Source of the DNA: CAVQBC01 sp963848415
GTDB lineage: Bacteria; Actinomycetota; Thermoleophilia; Solirubrobacterales; Solirubrobacteraceae
NCBI GenBank assembly: GCA_963848415.1
Contig: CAWKDN010000001.1
Span: forward strand, 2,604,001 to 2,668,000
Direction of reading: 5' to 3'
Length of the DNA stretch: 64,000 nt
Under the pieces are notes generated by a model. The model did not search any database, was not told where the DNA came from, and saw nothing but the letters and a program-made list of their open reading frames with translations. Shown here in pieces: positions 16,296-24,582 of this stretch. Made by a program: the position numbers and the translations under genes. The first letter of the stretch is position 1. Every line of letters begins with the position of its first letter.

Positions 16296-17177
16296 GTGCC
16301 CGCCGACTCGCGCGCATCCGATGCGGCCGGCGCTGCCCGCGAGGTCGAGGTGGAGCTCGTGCGGGCCACCGTGCGCGAGCTGTGCATCGAGGCCAACCAC
16401 GTGCTCCGGCGCGACCATCTCGAGGCGATCAGGCGGTCCGTGGAGGAGGAGCGCTCGCCGGTCGGCCGCGAGGTGTTGTGCCGGCTCCTGGAGAACGCCG
16501 AGGTCTCGAGCCGCGAGCGGGTCGCGTTCTGCCAGGACACCGGCTACGCCGTGGTCTTCCTCGACGTCGGGCAGGACGTCCGGTTCGTCGGCGGGGCGCT
16601 CGGGGAGGCGATCGATCGCGGCGTGGCGGAGGGCTACCGCGACGGCTACCTGCGCGCCTCGCTCGTGCGCAACCCGGTGGACCGCCGCAACACCGGCGAC
16701 AACACGCCGGCGCTCGTGTACTACGACATCGTCCCGGGCCGCGACGTCCGCCTGACGCTGCTGGTCAAGGGCGCCGGCTGCGACAACATGAGCGCGCTGC
16801 GCATGCTGACGCCGGCCCACGGCGTCGAGGCGATGAAGGACTTCGTCGTGGAGACGATCGAGCGCGCCGGCCCGAGCGCCAGCCCGCCCATGACGGTCGG
16901 GGTCGGCCTGGGAGGGACCTTCGAGCGCGCGGCCCTGCTGGCCAAGCGGGCGCTGACGCGCACCTCTGGCGAGCCGAGCCCCGACCCGGAGATCGCCGTG
17001 CTCGAGCGCGAGCTGCTCGACGCGATCAACGCCACCGGCATCGGGCCCGCCGGATTCGGCGGCACGGTCACCGCCTTCGCGGTGCACGTGGAGGCGTTCG
17101 CGACCCACATCGCCTCCTTCCCGGTCGCCGTGAACCTCGACTGCCACTCCCACCGCGTGCGCGAGGTCGTCCTGTGA
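16296..17177 (+). CDS. Class I fumarase / tartrate dehydratase, alpha subunit
   Basis: Iron-sulfur hydro-lyase subunit of 293 aa that adds or removes water from C4/C5 hydroxy-dicarboxylates. It has LCIEANHVLRRD near 30, CQDTGYAVVF near 79, VKGAGCDNMSALRML near 158 and a C-terminal VNLDCHSHR. Cys 79, 162 and about 283 are candidate [4Fe-4S] ligands. The family includes fumarase, L-tartrate dehydratase and mesaconase, and sequence alone does not separate them. The GTG at 16296 is tentative; a later GTG near 16350 is possible. Its stop overlaps the beta-subunit start. Confidence 0.9.
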   Translation: MPADSRASDAAGAAREVEVELVRATVRELCIEANHVLRRDHLEAIRRSVEEERSPVGREVLCRLLENAEVSSRERVAFCQDTGYAVVFLDVGQDVRFVGGALGEAIDRGVAEGYRDGYLRASLVRNPVDRRNTGDNTPALVYYDIVPGRDVRLTLLVKGAGCDNMSALRMLTPAHGVEAMKDFVVETIERAGPSASPPMTVGVGLGGTFERAALLAKRALTRTSGEPSPDPEIAVLERELLDAINATGIGPAGFGGTVTAFAVHVEAFATHIASFPVAVNLDCHSHRVREVVL

Positions 17178-17737
17178 CCCGGCTGGAGACGCCGCTCTCG
17201 CCGGCGGCGCTGGAGCCGCTGCGGGCGGGGGACGGCGTGCTGCTCGAAGGCGTCGTGTTCACCGCGCGCGACGCCGCGCACCTGCGCTTCGCGGAGGCGA
17301 TCGAGGCGGGGGAGCCGCTCCCCTTCGACGCCGCCGGGCAGGTGGTCTACTACGTCGGGCCCACGCCGGCGCGCCCGGGTCAGCCGATCGGCTCCGCCGG
17401 CCCGACGACCGCGTCGCGCATGGATGCGCACACGCCGCTGCTGATCGAGCGCGGCCTGCGCGGGACGATCGGCAAGGGCCGACGCGGCGCGGCCGTGCGA
17501 AAGAGCATGCTCGAGCACGGCTGCGTCTACTTCGGCGCGATCGAGGGCGCGGCGGCGCTGCTCGCGCGCTGCGTGCGCTCCAGCGAGGTCGTGGCCTACG
17601 AGGACCTCGGCACCGAGGCGGTGCGGCGCCTGGAGGTGAAGGACTTCCCGGTCGTCGTGGTCAACGACCTCGTGGGCGGCGACCTCTACGTGGAAGGCCC
17701 GCGGCGCTGGCGCCGCGCCGTGCCCTCGAGGACCTGA
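17174..17737 (+). CDS. Class I fumarase / tartrate dehydratase, beta subunit
   Basis: A 187-residue partner of the alpha subunit. Diagnostic segments are the N-terminal LSPAALEPLRAGD with FTARDAAHLR, then IGSAGPTTASRMD (substrate-binding loop), IGKGRRG and VKDFPVVVVNDLVGGDLY. GTG at 17174 overlaps the alpha stop (GTGA), so translation is probably coupled to give equal amounts of both chains. It converges with the CaiB gene only four bases away. The C-terminus, RRWRRAVPSRT, is slightly longer than usual. Confidence 0.92.
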   Translation: MTRLETPLSPAALEPLRAGDGVLLEGVVFTARDAAHLRFAEAIEAGEPLPFDAAGQVVYYVGPTPARPGQPIGSAGPTTASRMDAHTPLLIERGLRGTIGKGRRGAAVRKSMLEHGCVYFGAIEGAAALLARCVRSSEVVAYEDLGTEAVRRLEVKDFPVVVVNDLVGGDLYVEGPRRWRRAVPSRT

Positions 17738-17741
17738 GGCG

Positions 17742-18917
17742 TCAGCCGCCGGCGGCGCGAGGCAGCGGCGCGCGCGGGGCCCCGTCGAGCTCGGCGAGGA
17801 CCTTGTCCGTGTGCTCTCCGAGCTCCGGGACGGCGCCCATCTTCGCCGGCTGCCCGCTCCAGCCGATCGGCGGCACCAGCGCGTCGAGCCTGCCGACCGG
17901 CGAGTCGATCGTCGTGCGCCGGTCCCGTTCGACGATCGCGGGATGGCCCAGGAACCCGTCGACGGTGCGCAGCCGGCCGACGGCGATGCGCGCACGGTGC
18001 AGCCGGGCCAGCAGCTCCTCGACGTCCAGCGCCTCCGTCCGCGCCGCGATCAGGGCGTCGAGCTGCTCGCGGTTGGCGACGCGATCGCGATTGGTCGCGA
18101 AGCGGTGGTCCTCGGCGAGCGCGTCGTCCTCGAGGATCTCCCGGCACAGCGCTCGCCACTCGCTCTCGTTCTGCACGGCGAGCACCACCTCCTCGCCGTC
18201 GCGGGCGCGAACCGGCCCGTAGGGGGCGATCGCCGCGTGGCTGAGGCCCTGGCGGGGCGGCTGCTCGCCGCCGTACTGGGTGTAGTAGGCGGGGTAGCCC
18301 ATCCACTCCGCGAGCGCGTCGAACAGCGAGACCCGCAGCGAGGCGCCGGCTCCCGTCCGCTCGCGGACGTACAGCGCGGCCAGGATGCCGCTGAACGCGT
18401 ACATCCCGGCCCCGATGTCGGCCACCGGGATGCCGACCTTCGACGGCGAGTCGGGCGGCCCAGTGAGCGAGGTGACGCCGCACTCGGACTGGATGAGCAG
18501 GTCGTAGGCCTTCTCGTCGCGGTAGGCGCCGCCTTCCCCGTAGCCGCTGATCGAGCAGGCGATCAGCGGCTCGCGTTCCGATCGCAGCTCGTCGGCGTCG
18601 AGACCGAGCCGCTGTGCGGTCGCCGGGGCGAGGTTGTGCACGAAGACGTCCGCGCGGTCGGTCAAGCGGTCGAGCGCGTCGCGCTGGCCGGCGTCCTTGA
18701 CGTCCAGCACGACGCTCTCCTTGCCGCGGTTGAGCCACACGAAGTGGCTCGACATCCCGCGCACCGTCGCGTCGTAGTCGCGCGCGAAGTCACCGGAGCC
18801 GGGCCGCTCGACCTTGATCACCCGCGCGCCGAGGTCCGCCAGGTGCCGCGTCGCCAGCGGCGCCGCGACCGCCTGCTCGACCGAGACGACCGTGATGCCG
18901 GCCAGGGGCGGGTCCAT
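17742..18917 (-). CDS. CaiB/BaiF family CoA-transferase
   Basis: Class III CoA-transferase of 391 aa, expected to move CoA between carboxylates through an aspartyl-CoA intermediate. It starts PPLAGITVVSVEQAVAAPLATRHLADLGA, as is typical. VADIGAGMYAFSGILAAL carries the catalytic Asp, and WLNRGKESVVLDVK is conserved. It is the last gene of the minus-strand SDR-GMC-CaiB operon and begins 17 bases after the GMC stop. The neighbouring dehydrogenases could make the carboxylate it activates, and a dicarboxylate such as a fumarase substrate could be its partner. The true substrate is unknown. Confidence 0.92.
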   Translation of the reverse strand: MDPPLAGITVVSVEQAVAAPLATRHLADLGARVIKVERPGSGDFARDYDATVRGMSSHFVWLNRGKESVVLDVKDAGQRDALDRLTDRADVFVHNLAPATAQRLGLDADELRSEREPLIACSISGYGEGGAYRDEKAYDLLIQSECGVTSLTGPPDSPSKVGIPVADIGAGMYAFSGILAALYVRERTGAGASLRVSLFDALAEWMGYPAYYTQYGGEQPPRQGLSHAAIAPYGPVRARDGEEVVLAVQNESEWRALCREILEDDALAEDHRFATNRDRVANREQLDALIAARTEALDVEELLARLHRARIAVGRLRTVDGFLGHPAIVERDRRTTIDSPVGRLDALVPPIGWSGQPAKMGAVPELGEHTDKVLAELDGAPRAPLPRAAGG

Positions 18918-18934
18918 GAGCGACGTGGGGGTCC

Positions 18935-20479
18935 TCAGACGGCGGCGGCCAGCGAGCCGTCCGCCGCCTGGTCGATGCCCCGCAGCATCGCCGCCGCCTT
19001 GTAGCCGATCATCGTGATCGCAGCGTTCGGGTTGGCGGAGACGATCGCCGGCATGATCGACGCGTCGGCGACCCGCAGGCCCTCGACCCCGTGGACGCGC
19101 AGCTCGTGGTCGACGACGCTCATCGAGTCCGGGCCCATCTTGCAGGTCCCCACCGGGTGGTAGTAGGTCGACGCCGCCTTCTCCACGAACGAGCGCAGGG
19201 CATCCGGGCTGGTCACGTCCGGTCCCGGCAGCACCTCGCGCTTGCGCCACGACGCGAACGCGGGCGCCTCGCCGATCTCCCTCGAGAGCTCGATCCCGTG
19301 GATGAGGCCCTGCACGTCGGCGTCTTCCGTTAGGTAGCCCGCGTCGATCTCGAGCCGCCCGCCGGGCTGGGCCTCGGCCACGCGGACCGAGCCGCGGCTG
19401 AGCGGGCGCACGATGCCGGGCGCGATCGTGTAGCTGTTGGCCGGGGCCGAGAACTCCGGCGAGTGGAAGGGCACGTGCACCAGCGCGATCTGGAGGTCCG
19501 GACCGAGCAGCCGGGCATCGCTGCGCCAGAACAGCTGGCTCTCGGAGAGGTTGTTCATCCCCTCGGGGATCGGCTGCGCTCCCTCGTAGACGACGCCGAG
19601 CAGCAGGTGATCGTGGAGGTTCTCCCCGACGCCCGGGAGATCCTCGACGACCGCGATCCCGAGGCCGCGTAGCTGCTCGGCGGGTCCGAGGCCGGACAGG
19701 ATCAGCACCCGCGGCGAGTCGATCGCGCCGCAGCAGACGACGACCTCTTCGGCGGCGAGCACGCGATCGCCGCCTGTGAGCTCGGCGCCGACGCAGCGCT
19801 TGCCCTCGAACAGCAACCGCGCCACCGGCGCGTTGGTCCGGACCTCCAGGTTCGCGCGCTCGACGACGGGCTCGATGAACGCCACGCCGCCGCTCTGGCG
19901 GCGCCCCGCCTTGATCGAGACGGGGTTGAACCCCGCCCCCTCGAGGCGCTCGCCGTTGAAGTCGTTGTTCGCCGGATAGCCCAGCTCGAGACAGGCCTCG
20001 ACGAAGGCGACCGACGTCGGGTTCGGGTCCTTCTCGCGCAGCGTCGAGACGTGCATCGGGCCGCCGGCGCCGTGGAAGGCGGACGCGCCGTCCTCGTTGT
20101 CCTCGAGCTCGATGAAATAGGGCAGCACGCTCTGGTAGTCCCAGCCGGGGTTGCCGGCGTAGGCCCAGGCGTCGAAGTCGCTGTGGTCGCCGCGCATGAA
20201 CTGCATCGCGTTCAGGCAGCCCGTACCGCCGAGGACGCGGCCGCGGGGCCAGTCGTGGACACGGCCCGCCGTGCCGGGCTGGGGGGTGGTCTTGTAGTCC
20301 CAGTCCACGTCGGTGCCCCACAGCGACGGCCACGCCCGCGGGTCGTGGATCGCCTCAACCTCGGCGGGCCCGCCCGCCTCGAGCACCAGCACCTTGACGC
20401 TCTCGTCGTCAGAGAGCTTGCGGGCCAGGGCACAGCCCGCGGACCCGCCACCGACGACGATGTAGTCGGCATCAGCCAT
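18935..20479 (-). CDS. GMC-family FAD alcohol oxidoreductase
   Basis: Flavoprotein of 514 aa in the glucose-methanol-choline family, probably an alcohol dehydrogenase of choline-dehydrogenase type. The FAD-binding YIVVGGGSAGCALA opens the protein. RGRVLGGTGCLNAM matches the first GMC signature, with Thr-Gly in place of the usual Ser-Ser. CGAIDSPRVLILSGLG matches the second. The catalytic His lies in YYHPVGTCKMG and the closing Asn region in SANPNAAITMIGYKAA. A strong AGGAGGAGC precedes the ATG at 20479. It is the middle gene of the island operon. Confidence 0.94.
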   Translation of the reverse strand: MADADYIVVGGGSAGCALARKLSDDESVKVLVLEAGGPAEVEAIHDPRAWPSLWGTDVDWDYKTTPQPGTAGRVHDWPRGRVLGGTGCLNAMQFMRGDHSDFDAWAYAGNPGWDYQSVLPYFIELEDNEDGASAFHGAGGPMHVSTLREKDPNPTSVAFVEACLELGYPANNDFNGERLEGAGFNPVSIKAGRRQSGGVAFIEPVVERANLEVRTNAPVARLLFEGKRCVGAELTGGDRVLAAEEVVVCCGAIDSPRVLILSGLGPAEQLRGLGIAVVEDLPGVGENLHDHLLLGVVYEGAQPIPEGMNNLSESQLFWRSDARLLGPDLQIALVHVPFHSPEFSAPANSYTIAPGIVRPLSRGSVRVAEAQPGGRLEIDAGYLTEDADVQGLIHGIELSREIGEAPAFASWRKREVLPGPDVTSPDALRSFVEKAASTYYHPVGTCKMGPDSMSVVDHELRVHGVEGLRVADASIMPAIVSANPNAAITMIGYKAAAMLRGIDQAADGSLAAAV

Positions 20480-20551
20480 GATCCGAGCTCCTCCTTGGTC
20501 GTGTCGCGCGCGGCGCCCACCGGACGCGGTGGTGTCGTGCGCCGCCGGGCC

Positions 20552-21343
20552 TCACAGGGACCGCCCGCCGTCGACCGGCAGCACCGTGCCGGTGAGGAAC
20601 GAGGCCTCGGGCGAGGCCAGGAACGCGACGGCGCTCGCGATGTCCTCGGGCGCCGCGAGGCGGCCGAGCGGCACGCTGGCGATGAACTTCTCCCGGCCGG
20701 CGGCCTCGTCCTGGTCGCCGATGAACGTCCTGAGCATGGGCGTGTCGGTGGCCACCGGTGCGACGCAGTTGACGCGTATGCCGTCCGGGGCGAGCTCCAG
20801 CGCCAGCGTGTTGGCGAGCTGGATCACGGCGGCCTTCGAGGCGGCGTAGGCCGCGAACCCGGGCCGGGTCCGGATGCCCATGACCGAGGACGTCACGATC
20901 ACCGCCGCGCGCTCGCTCGCGCGCAGCGCGTCGGCCGCCGCCCGCACACCGAGGAAGACGGACAGCAGATTGACGCGCATGACCGTCTCGAACGCCTCGG
21001 CCGACGTCCGCTCGAAGGGCTGGGGCGTGGTCGCGAGCCCCGCGTTGCAGACCAGCACGTCGAGCCCGCCGAAGCGATCGACCGCCTGGGCGACCATGTC
21101 GGCGTTGTCCTCCTCGCTGGTCACGTCCGCGCGGACGGCCAGGGCATCGGCTCCGCCGGCCTGCAGCTCGCCGGCGACGCCGTCGGCGCGGCCGGCATCG
21201 AGGTCGGCGACGACGACGCTGAACCCGGCGCCGGCCAGGCGGTGCGCGCACGCGCGCCCGATGCCCGAGCCGCCACCGGTGACGATGCCGACCGGTCCAC
21301 GGGACCCCTGCTCTGCGACGGACCGCCCTGCGTCCGGACCCAT
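20552..21343 (-). CDS. SDR-family NAD(P) oxidoreductase
   Basis: Classical short-chain dehydrogenase of 263 aa: the TGGGSGIGRACA nucleotide-binding motif near residue 17, NAG near 94, catalytic Ser in VTSSVMG, and YAASK with the Tyr-Lys pair. PVDGGRSL at the C-terminus is typical. I chose the ATG at 21343 rather than 21361 because a TTGACA-17-TTAGGT promoter on the minus strand puts the transcript start at or next to this ATG, making the mRNA leaderless. It is the first gene of the SDR-GMC-CaiB operon; a 9-bp dyad overlaps the promoter. Confidence 0.93.
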   Translation of the reverse strand: MGPDAGRSVAEQGSRGPVGIVTGGGSGIGRACAHRLAGAGFSVVVADLDAGRADGVAGELQAGGADALAVRADVTSEEDNADMVAQAVDRFGGLDVLVCNAGLATTPQPFERTSAEAFETVMRVNLLSVFLGVRAAADALRASERAAVIVTSSVMGIRTRPGFAAYAASKAAVIQLANTLALELAPDGIRVNCVAPVATDTPMLRTFIGDQDEAAGREKFIASVPLGRLAAPEDIASAVAFLASPEASFLTGTVLPVDGGRSL

Positions 21344-21349
21344 GGGGGT

Positions 21350-21378
21350 ACCTAACCGCATGAGATGCCTGATGTCAA
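21350..21378 (-). promoter_or_regulatory. Promoter of the SDR-GMC-CaiB operon
   Basis: Minus strand: perfect -35 TTGACA (21378 to 21373), 17-base spacer, -10-like TTAGGT (21355 to 21350), then six bases to the ATG at 21343. The -35 sits largely in the loop of the 21365-21389 dyad. Confidence 0.65.
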
Positions 21379-21389
21379 AGATCAGGCAT
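21365..21389. promoter_or_regulatory. Operator dyad, probable GntR site
   Basis: Perfect 9-bp inverted repeat, ATGCCTGAT (21365-21373) and ATCAGGCAT (21381-21389), around a 7-base centre. It covers the -35 of the SDR promoter, so a bound repressor would block RNA polymerase. A wider 6-bp dyad (AACCGC at 21354-21359, GCGGTT at 21399-21404) encloses it. One arm plus flank recurs at the GntR gene promoter. It could also fold as RNA at the 3' end of the ALDH transcript. Confidence 0.65.
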
Positions 21390-21412
21390 TCTGGGGCCGC
21401 GGTTCGCTTCGC

Positions 21413-22870
21413 TCAGGAGGCGATGTTCACGCAGACGTTCTTGACCTGCAGGTACTCGCCGAGCGCGGCGAGGCCCTTCTCGCGGCCGATGCCGCTCTTC
21501 TTGTAGCCCCCGAACGGCAGCTCGATGCCGCCGCCGACGCCGTAGTTGTTGACGAACACCTGCCCCGCGCGCACGAGCCGCGCGACCCGGAGCGCGCGCC
21601 CGAGGTCGTGCGTCCACACTCCGGCCACGAGGCCGAACTCGGTGTCGTTGGCGATCTCGACCGCCTCGTCCTCGTCGCCGAACTCCATCAGGGCGATCAC
21701 CGGCCCGAAGATCTCCTCGCGCGCGACCCGCATGTCGCGCGTGACGCTCCCGAGCACGGTGGGCGCGACGAAGTAGCCGGCCAGGTCCGCGGAGGGCGCG
21801 CCGCCGCCGCTGAGGACCTCGGCCCCGTCGTGGCGGGCGGCGTCGATCCCGCCGAGCACGCGCTCTCGCTGCACCGAGGAGATCAGCGGTCCCATGTCGG
21901 GGGCGTCATAGGCCGCGCCGACGCGGATGGCTGCGGCGGCGGCGACGAGCCGCTCGCGCAGCTCGTTCGCCACGTCGTGCTGCACGAGGATCCGCGTGCC
22001 CGCCGAGCACACCTGCCCGGCGGTGAGCAGCGAGGACGCCACGACGGCTTCGACGGCGGCGTCGAGGTCGGCGTCGGCGAAGATCACCTGCGGCGACTTG
22101 CCGCCCAGCTCGAGCGTCACCGGCGTGAGCTGATCGGCCGCCGCCCGCATGATCGCCTGACCCGTGGCCTGCGACCCGGTGAAGGTGATGTGCCGCACGT
22201 CCGGATGGGCGACCAGCGCCGCCCCGGCCTCTGGGCCCGAGCCGGGCACGACGTTGACCACGCCGGGCTCTGCGCCGGCCTCGGTGATCAGCTGAGCCAG
22301 CCGGAGCGCCGGGATCGGCGCCTGCTCGGCCGGCTTGATCACGACCGTGTTGCCGGTCGCGAGCGCCGGTGCGAGGCTGCGGGCCGTCAGCTGGAACGGG
22401 ACGTTGAACGGCGGGATGACCGCGCACACCCCCCACGGCTCGCGCTCCGTGTAGTCCAGGAAGTCGCCGCCCAGCGGGATCGTCTCCCCGTGCAGCTTGT
22501 CGGCGATGCCCGCGTAGTACTCGAGGTAGCGCGCCGCCGTCTCGACGTCGCCGGTGGCGATGCGGGTCGGCAGGCCGGCCGTGCGCTCGGCGATCTCCAC
22601 CAGCTCGCCGGCTCGCTCGCGGACGAGCGCCGCGGCGCGGAACAGCATCGCGGCACGTTCGCGCGGCGGCGTCGCCGGCCACGTGCGGTCGAACGCGTCG
22701 CGGGCGGCGCCCACCGCGCGGTCGACGTCCGGGGCGAGACCCTCGGAGACCTGCACGGCGACGGCGCCCGTGGACGGATCGAAGGTGTCGAAGCGGCCGC
22801 CGGCCGCGGCCTCGACGTCCTCGCCCCCGACGAACAGCCCTACGCGCTCAGGTATCGCGGTCGATGTCAT
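21413..22870 (-). CDS. NAD(P)-dependent aldehyde dehydrogenase
   Basis: Oxidises an aldehyde to the acid. The 485-residue product has the ALDH fold with PFNVPFQLTARSLAPALATGNTVVIKPAEQAP, GSQATGQAIM (cofactor site), the general base Glu in LELGGKSPQ and the nucleophilic Cys in AGQVCSAGTRI. It sits between the MerR-controlled 101-residue gene (18 bases upstream) and the SDR operon promoter (downstream), all on the minus strand. It could oxidise the aldehyde made by the GMC enzyme. The ATG at 22870 lacks a good Shine-Dalgarno, which fits coupling to the gene before it. Confidence 0.93.
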   Translation of the reverse strand: MTSTAIPERVGLFVGGEDVEAAAGGRFDTFDPSTGAVAVQVSEGLAPDVDRAVGAARDAFDRTWPATPPRERAAMLFRAAALVRERAGELVEIAERTAGLPTRIATGDVETAARYLEYYAGIADKLHGETIPLGGDFLDYTEREPWGVCAVIPPFNVPFQLTARSLAPALATGNTVVIKPAEQAPIPALRLAQLITEAGAEPGVVNVVPGSGPEAGAALVAHPDVRHITFTGSQATGQAIMRAAADQLTPVTLELGGKSPQVIFADADLDAAVEAVVASSLLTAGQVCSAGTRILVQHDVANELRERLVAAAAAIRVGAAYDAPDMGPLISSVQRERVLGGIDAARHDGAEVLSGGGAPSADLAGYFVAPTVLGSVTRDMRVAREEIFGPVIALMEFGDEDEAVEIANDTEFGLVAGVWTHDLGRALRVARLVRAGQVFVNNYGVGGGIELPFGGYKKSGIGREKGLAALGEYLQVKNVCVNIAS

Positions 22871-22888
22871 CGGCTCTGCTGCGCAACC

Positions 22889-23194
22889 CTACTTCCCGGC
22901 GACGAGGAACTGCTCGAGGACCGGCTCCGCCTCGGCGGGGCCGGCGACCTCGAGCACGACCTCGCCGGCCTCCCGCCGGACGGTCATGGTCAGGAACGCG
23001 CAGCACTCCCGCTCGAGCGCTGCGAGGCGCTCGAGCTCTTCCGCGACCTCCGGGTCGTCGCGGTAGCGCTGGTGGACGAGCGCCGGGCCGGAGCGGTCGG
23101 CGCCGAGCAGGGCGCGGTCGGCGAGACGCTGCCAGTCGGCGCGGCGGTCGCGCAGGCCGGCGAGGGGGAGGGCGCAGGCGATGGGCTCGGTCAT
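22889..23194 (-). CDS. Small protein beside a MerR regulator, unknown
   Basis: A 101-residue protein with a WQRLADRALL helix and the motif ALERECCAFLTMTV, which carries a Cys-Cys pair. I recall similar small CC-containing proteins encoded next to MerR-type regulators in actinobacteria, but I know no proven function. Metal or thiol binding is a reasonable guess. Its promoter has the 19-base spacer typical of MerR-activated genes, and the ATG at 23194 is only 10 bases from the -10. The ALDH gene follows after 18 bases. Confidence 0.75.
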   Translation of the reverse strand: MTEPIACALPLAGLRDRRADWQRLADRALLGADRSGPALVHQRYRDDPEVAEELERLAALERECCAFLTMTVRREAGEVVLEVAGPAEAEPVLEQFLVAGK

Positions 23195-23204
23195 GGTGTC
23201 CGGT

Positions 23205-23235
23205 ACCTTGGACCTTCAACCACGCTCGAAGTCAA
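23205..23235 (-). promoter_or_regulatory. MerR-type promoter with 19-bp spacer
   Basis: Minus strand: -35 TTGACT (23235 to 23230), 19 bases, -10 CAAGGT (23210 to 23205). An imperfect dyad (CCTTGGACCTTC facing GAAGTCAAGG) spans it. Over-long spacers with a dyad between the hexamers are the hallmark of promoters untwisted by MerR-family activators. The MerR gene begins immediately on the other side. Confidence 0.65.
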
Positions 23236-23242
23236 GGCCCGT

Positions 23243-23617
23243 ATCCCCGCCCTCACGATCGGCGCCGTCGCCCGCCTCGCCGGCGTCCGCGCCTCGGCCA
23301 TCCGCCACTACGAAGCGGTCGGCGTCCTGCCGCCGGCGGACCGCGAGCACGGTGCGCGCCGCTACGGGCCCGAGATCCTCGACCGGCTGCGGGCGATCGC
23401 CGCGGCGCAGCGGGCCGGCCTGACCCTCGGTGAGATCCGGACGCTCTTCGCCGGCTCCGAAGACCGCGCCGCGGCTCGCCTCCGCGAGCTCGCGGAGCAC
23501 CGGCGCTCGCAAGCGGAGGCCGACCTCGCCCGGGCCCAGCTCGCCCGTCGGTGGCTCGCGGCGGCCGAGACCTGCACCTGCGCCGACCTCCTCACCTGCC
23601 CGCTGTTCGCGGGCTGA
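23243..23617 (+). CDS. MerR-family regulator (5' end unresolved)
   Basis: The DNA-binding half is clear: LTIGAVARLAGVRASAIRHYEAVGVLPPADRE, then ARRYGPEILDRLRAIAAAQRAGLTLGEI. A coiled dimerisation helix follows, and a short Cys-rich end, CTCADLLTCPLF, that could bind a metal or be redox-active as in SoxR or ZntR relatives. No ATG, GTG or TTG lies in this frame within tens of codons before the winged helix. I start at an ATC codon (23243) only as a placeholder. A non-standard start or a one-base sequence error is likely. The 3' end overlaps the convergent CDF gene. Confidence 0.75.
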   Translation: MPALTIGAVARLAGVRASAIRHYEAVGVLPPADREHGARRYGPEILDRLRAIAAAQRAGLTLGEIRTLFAGSEDRAAARLRELAEHRRSQAEADLARAQLARRWLAAAETCTCADLLTCPLFAG

Positions 23618-24552
23618 TCGGGCGCTCGATCTCCAGCAGCGCGCTGCGGTCGGAGACGTGGTCGACCTGCAGCGTCGTGTGCGTGATGCCGAAGCGCTCG
23701 CCCAGCAGCCGCTCGAGCTCGCGCCGCTTGGCGTGACAGTCGTCGCCCGGGGCGACCATGACGTGCGCCGCCAGCGCGGGGAAGCCCGAGGTCACCTCCC
23801 ACACGTGCAGGTCGTGGACCTCGACGACCCCCGGCCGGGCCGCCAGCGTGCGGCCAATCGCGTCGGCGTCCAGCCCCTGCGGCGTGCCCTCCAGCAGGAT
23901 GCGGCCCGAGTCGCGCAGCAGCCCCCAGCCCGACCACAGCATCAGCGCGACGACGAAGAGCGCGGCGACGCCGTCCGCCCGCGGCGAGCCGCCCAGCAGC
24001 ATGAAGGCGCCGGCCGCCGACGCCGCCAGCGAGCCGTAGAGGTCGGTCAGCACGTGCGCCCGCGCGCCCGCGAGGTTGAGGCTCTGGCGCTCGGCCCGCG
24101 AGAGCGCCCACGCGCTGGCGACGTTGACGGTCGCGCCGACGAGGCCGACCACCACGACGATCCCCCCCTCGACCTCCGGCGGGTCGGCGAGCCGCTGGAC
24201 CGCCTCGATCGCCAGCACCCCCGCCAGGACCAGCAGCAGCGCGCCGTTCGCCTGCGCGCTGAGGATCTCCGCCCGCCCGAGCCCGAAGGTGAAGCGCCCC
24301 GACGGCGCCCTGCGTCGCGATCCGCGCCGCGAACAGCGCCAGGGCGATCGCGCCGGCGTCGGTGACCATGTGCGCCGCGTCGGAGAGCAGCGCCAGCGAG
24401 GAGGCGATCAGGCCGGCGGCGATCTCCACCCCCATGAAGCCGAGGATCAGCAGCAGGGCGACGGTCAGCCAGCGGCGATCGGCGTCGGCCGAGGGGGCGT
24501 GGGAGTGGCCGGCGCTGCCGCCGGCGTGCGCGTGCGAGTGGTCGTGCGCGAT
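23592..24552 (-). pseudogene. Cation diffusion facilitator transporter, single-base frameshift
   Basis: CDF-family metal/proton antiporter in two frames. The upstream part has a His-rich N-terminus (HDHSHAHAGG, GHSHAP), then GFMGVEIAAGLIASSLALLSDAAHMVTDAGAIALALFA. The downstream part has LAGVLAIEAVQRL, LNLAGARAHVLTDLYGS (second HxxxD site) and a C-terminal metallo-domain (DLHVWEVTSGFPALAAHV). One extra T at about 24315 (GCGTCGC where GCGCGC is expected) shifts the frame between AARIA and RRAPSGRFTFGLGRAE. The expected initiator at 24552 reads ATC instead of ATG. Otherwise full length, so either just inactivated or a sequence error. Confidence 0.75.
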
Positions 24553-24582
24553 GGCGCTAACGCTAGCCGCGGGCGGCCGGCT

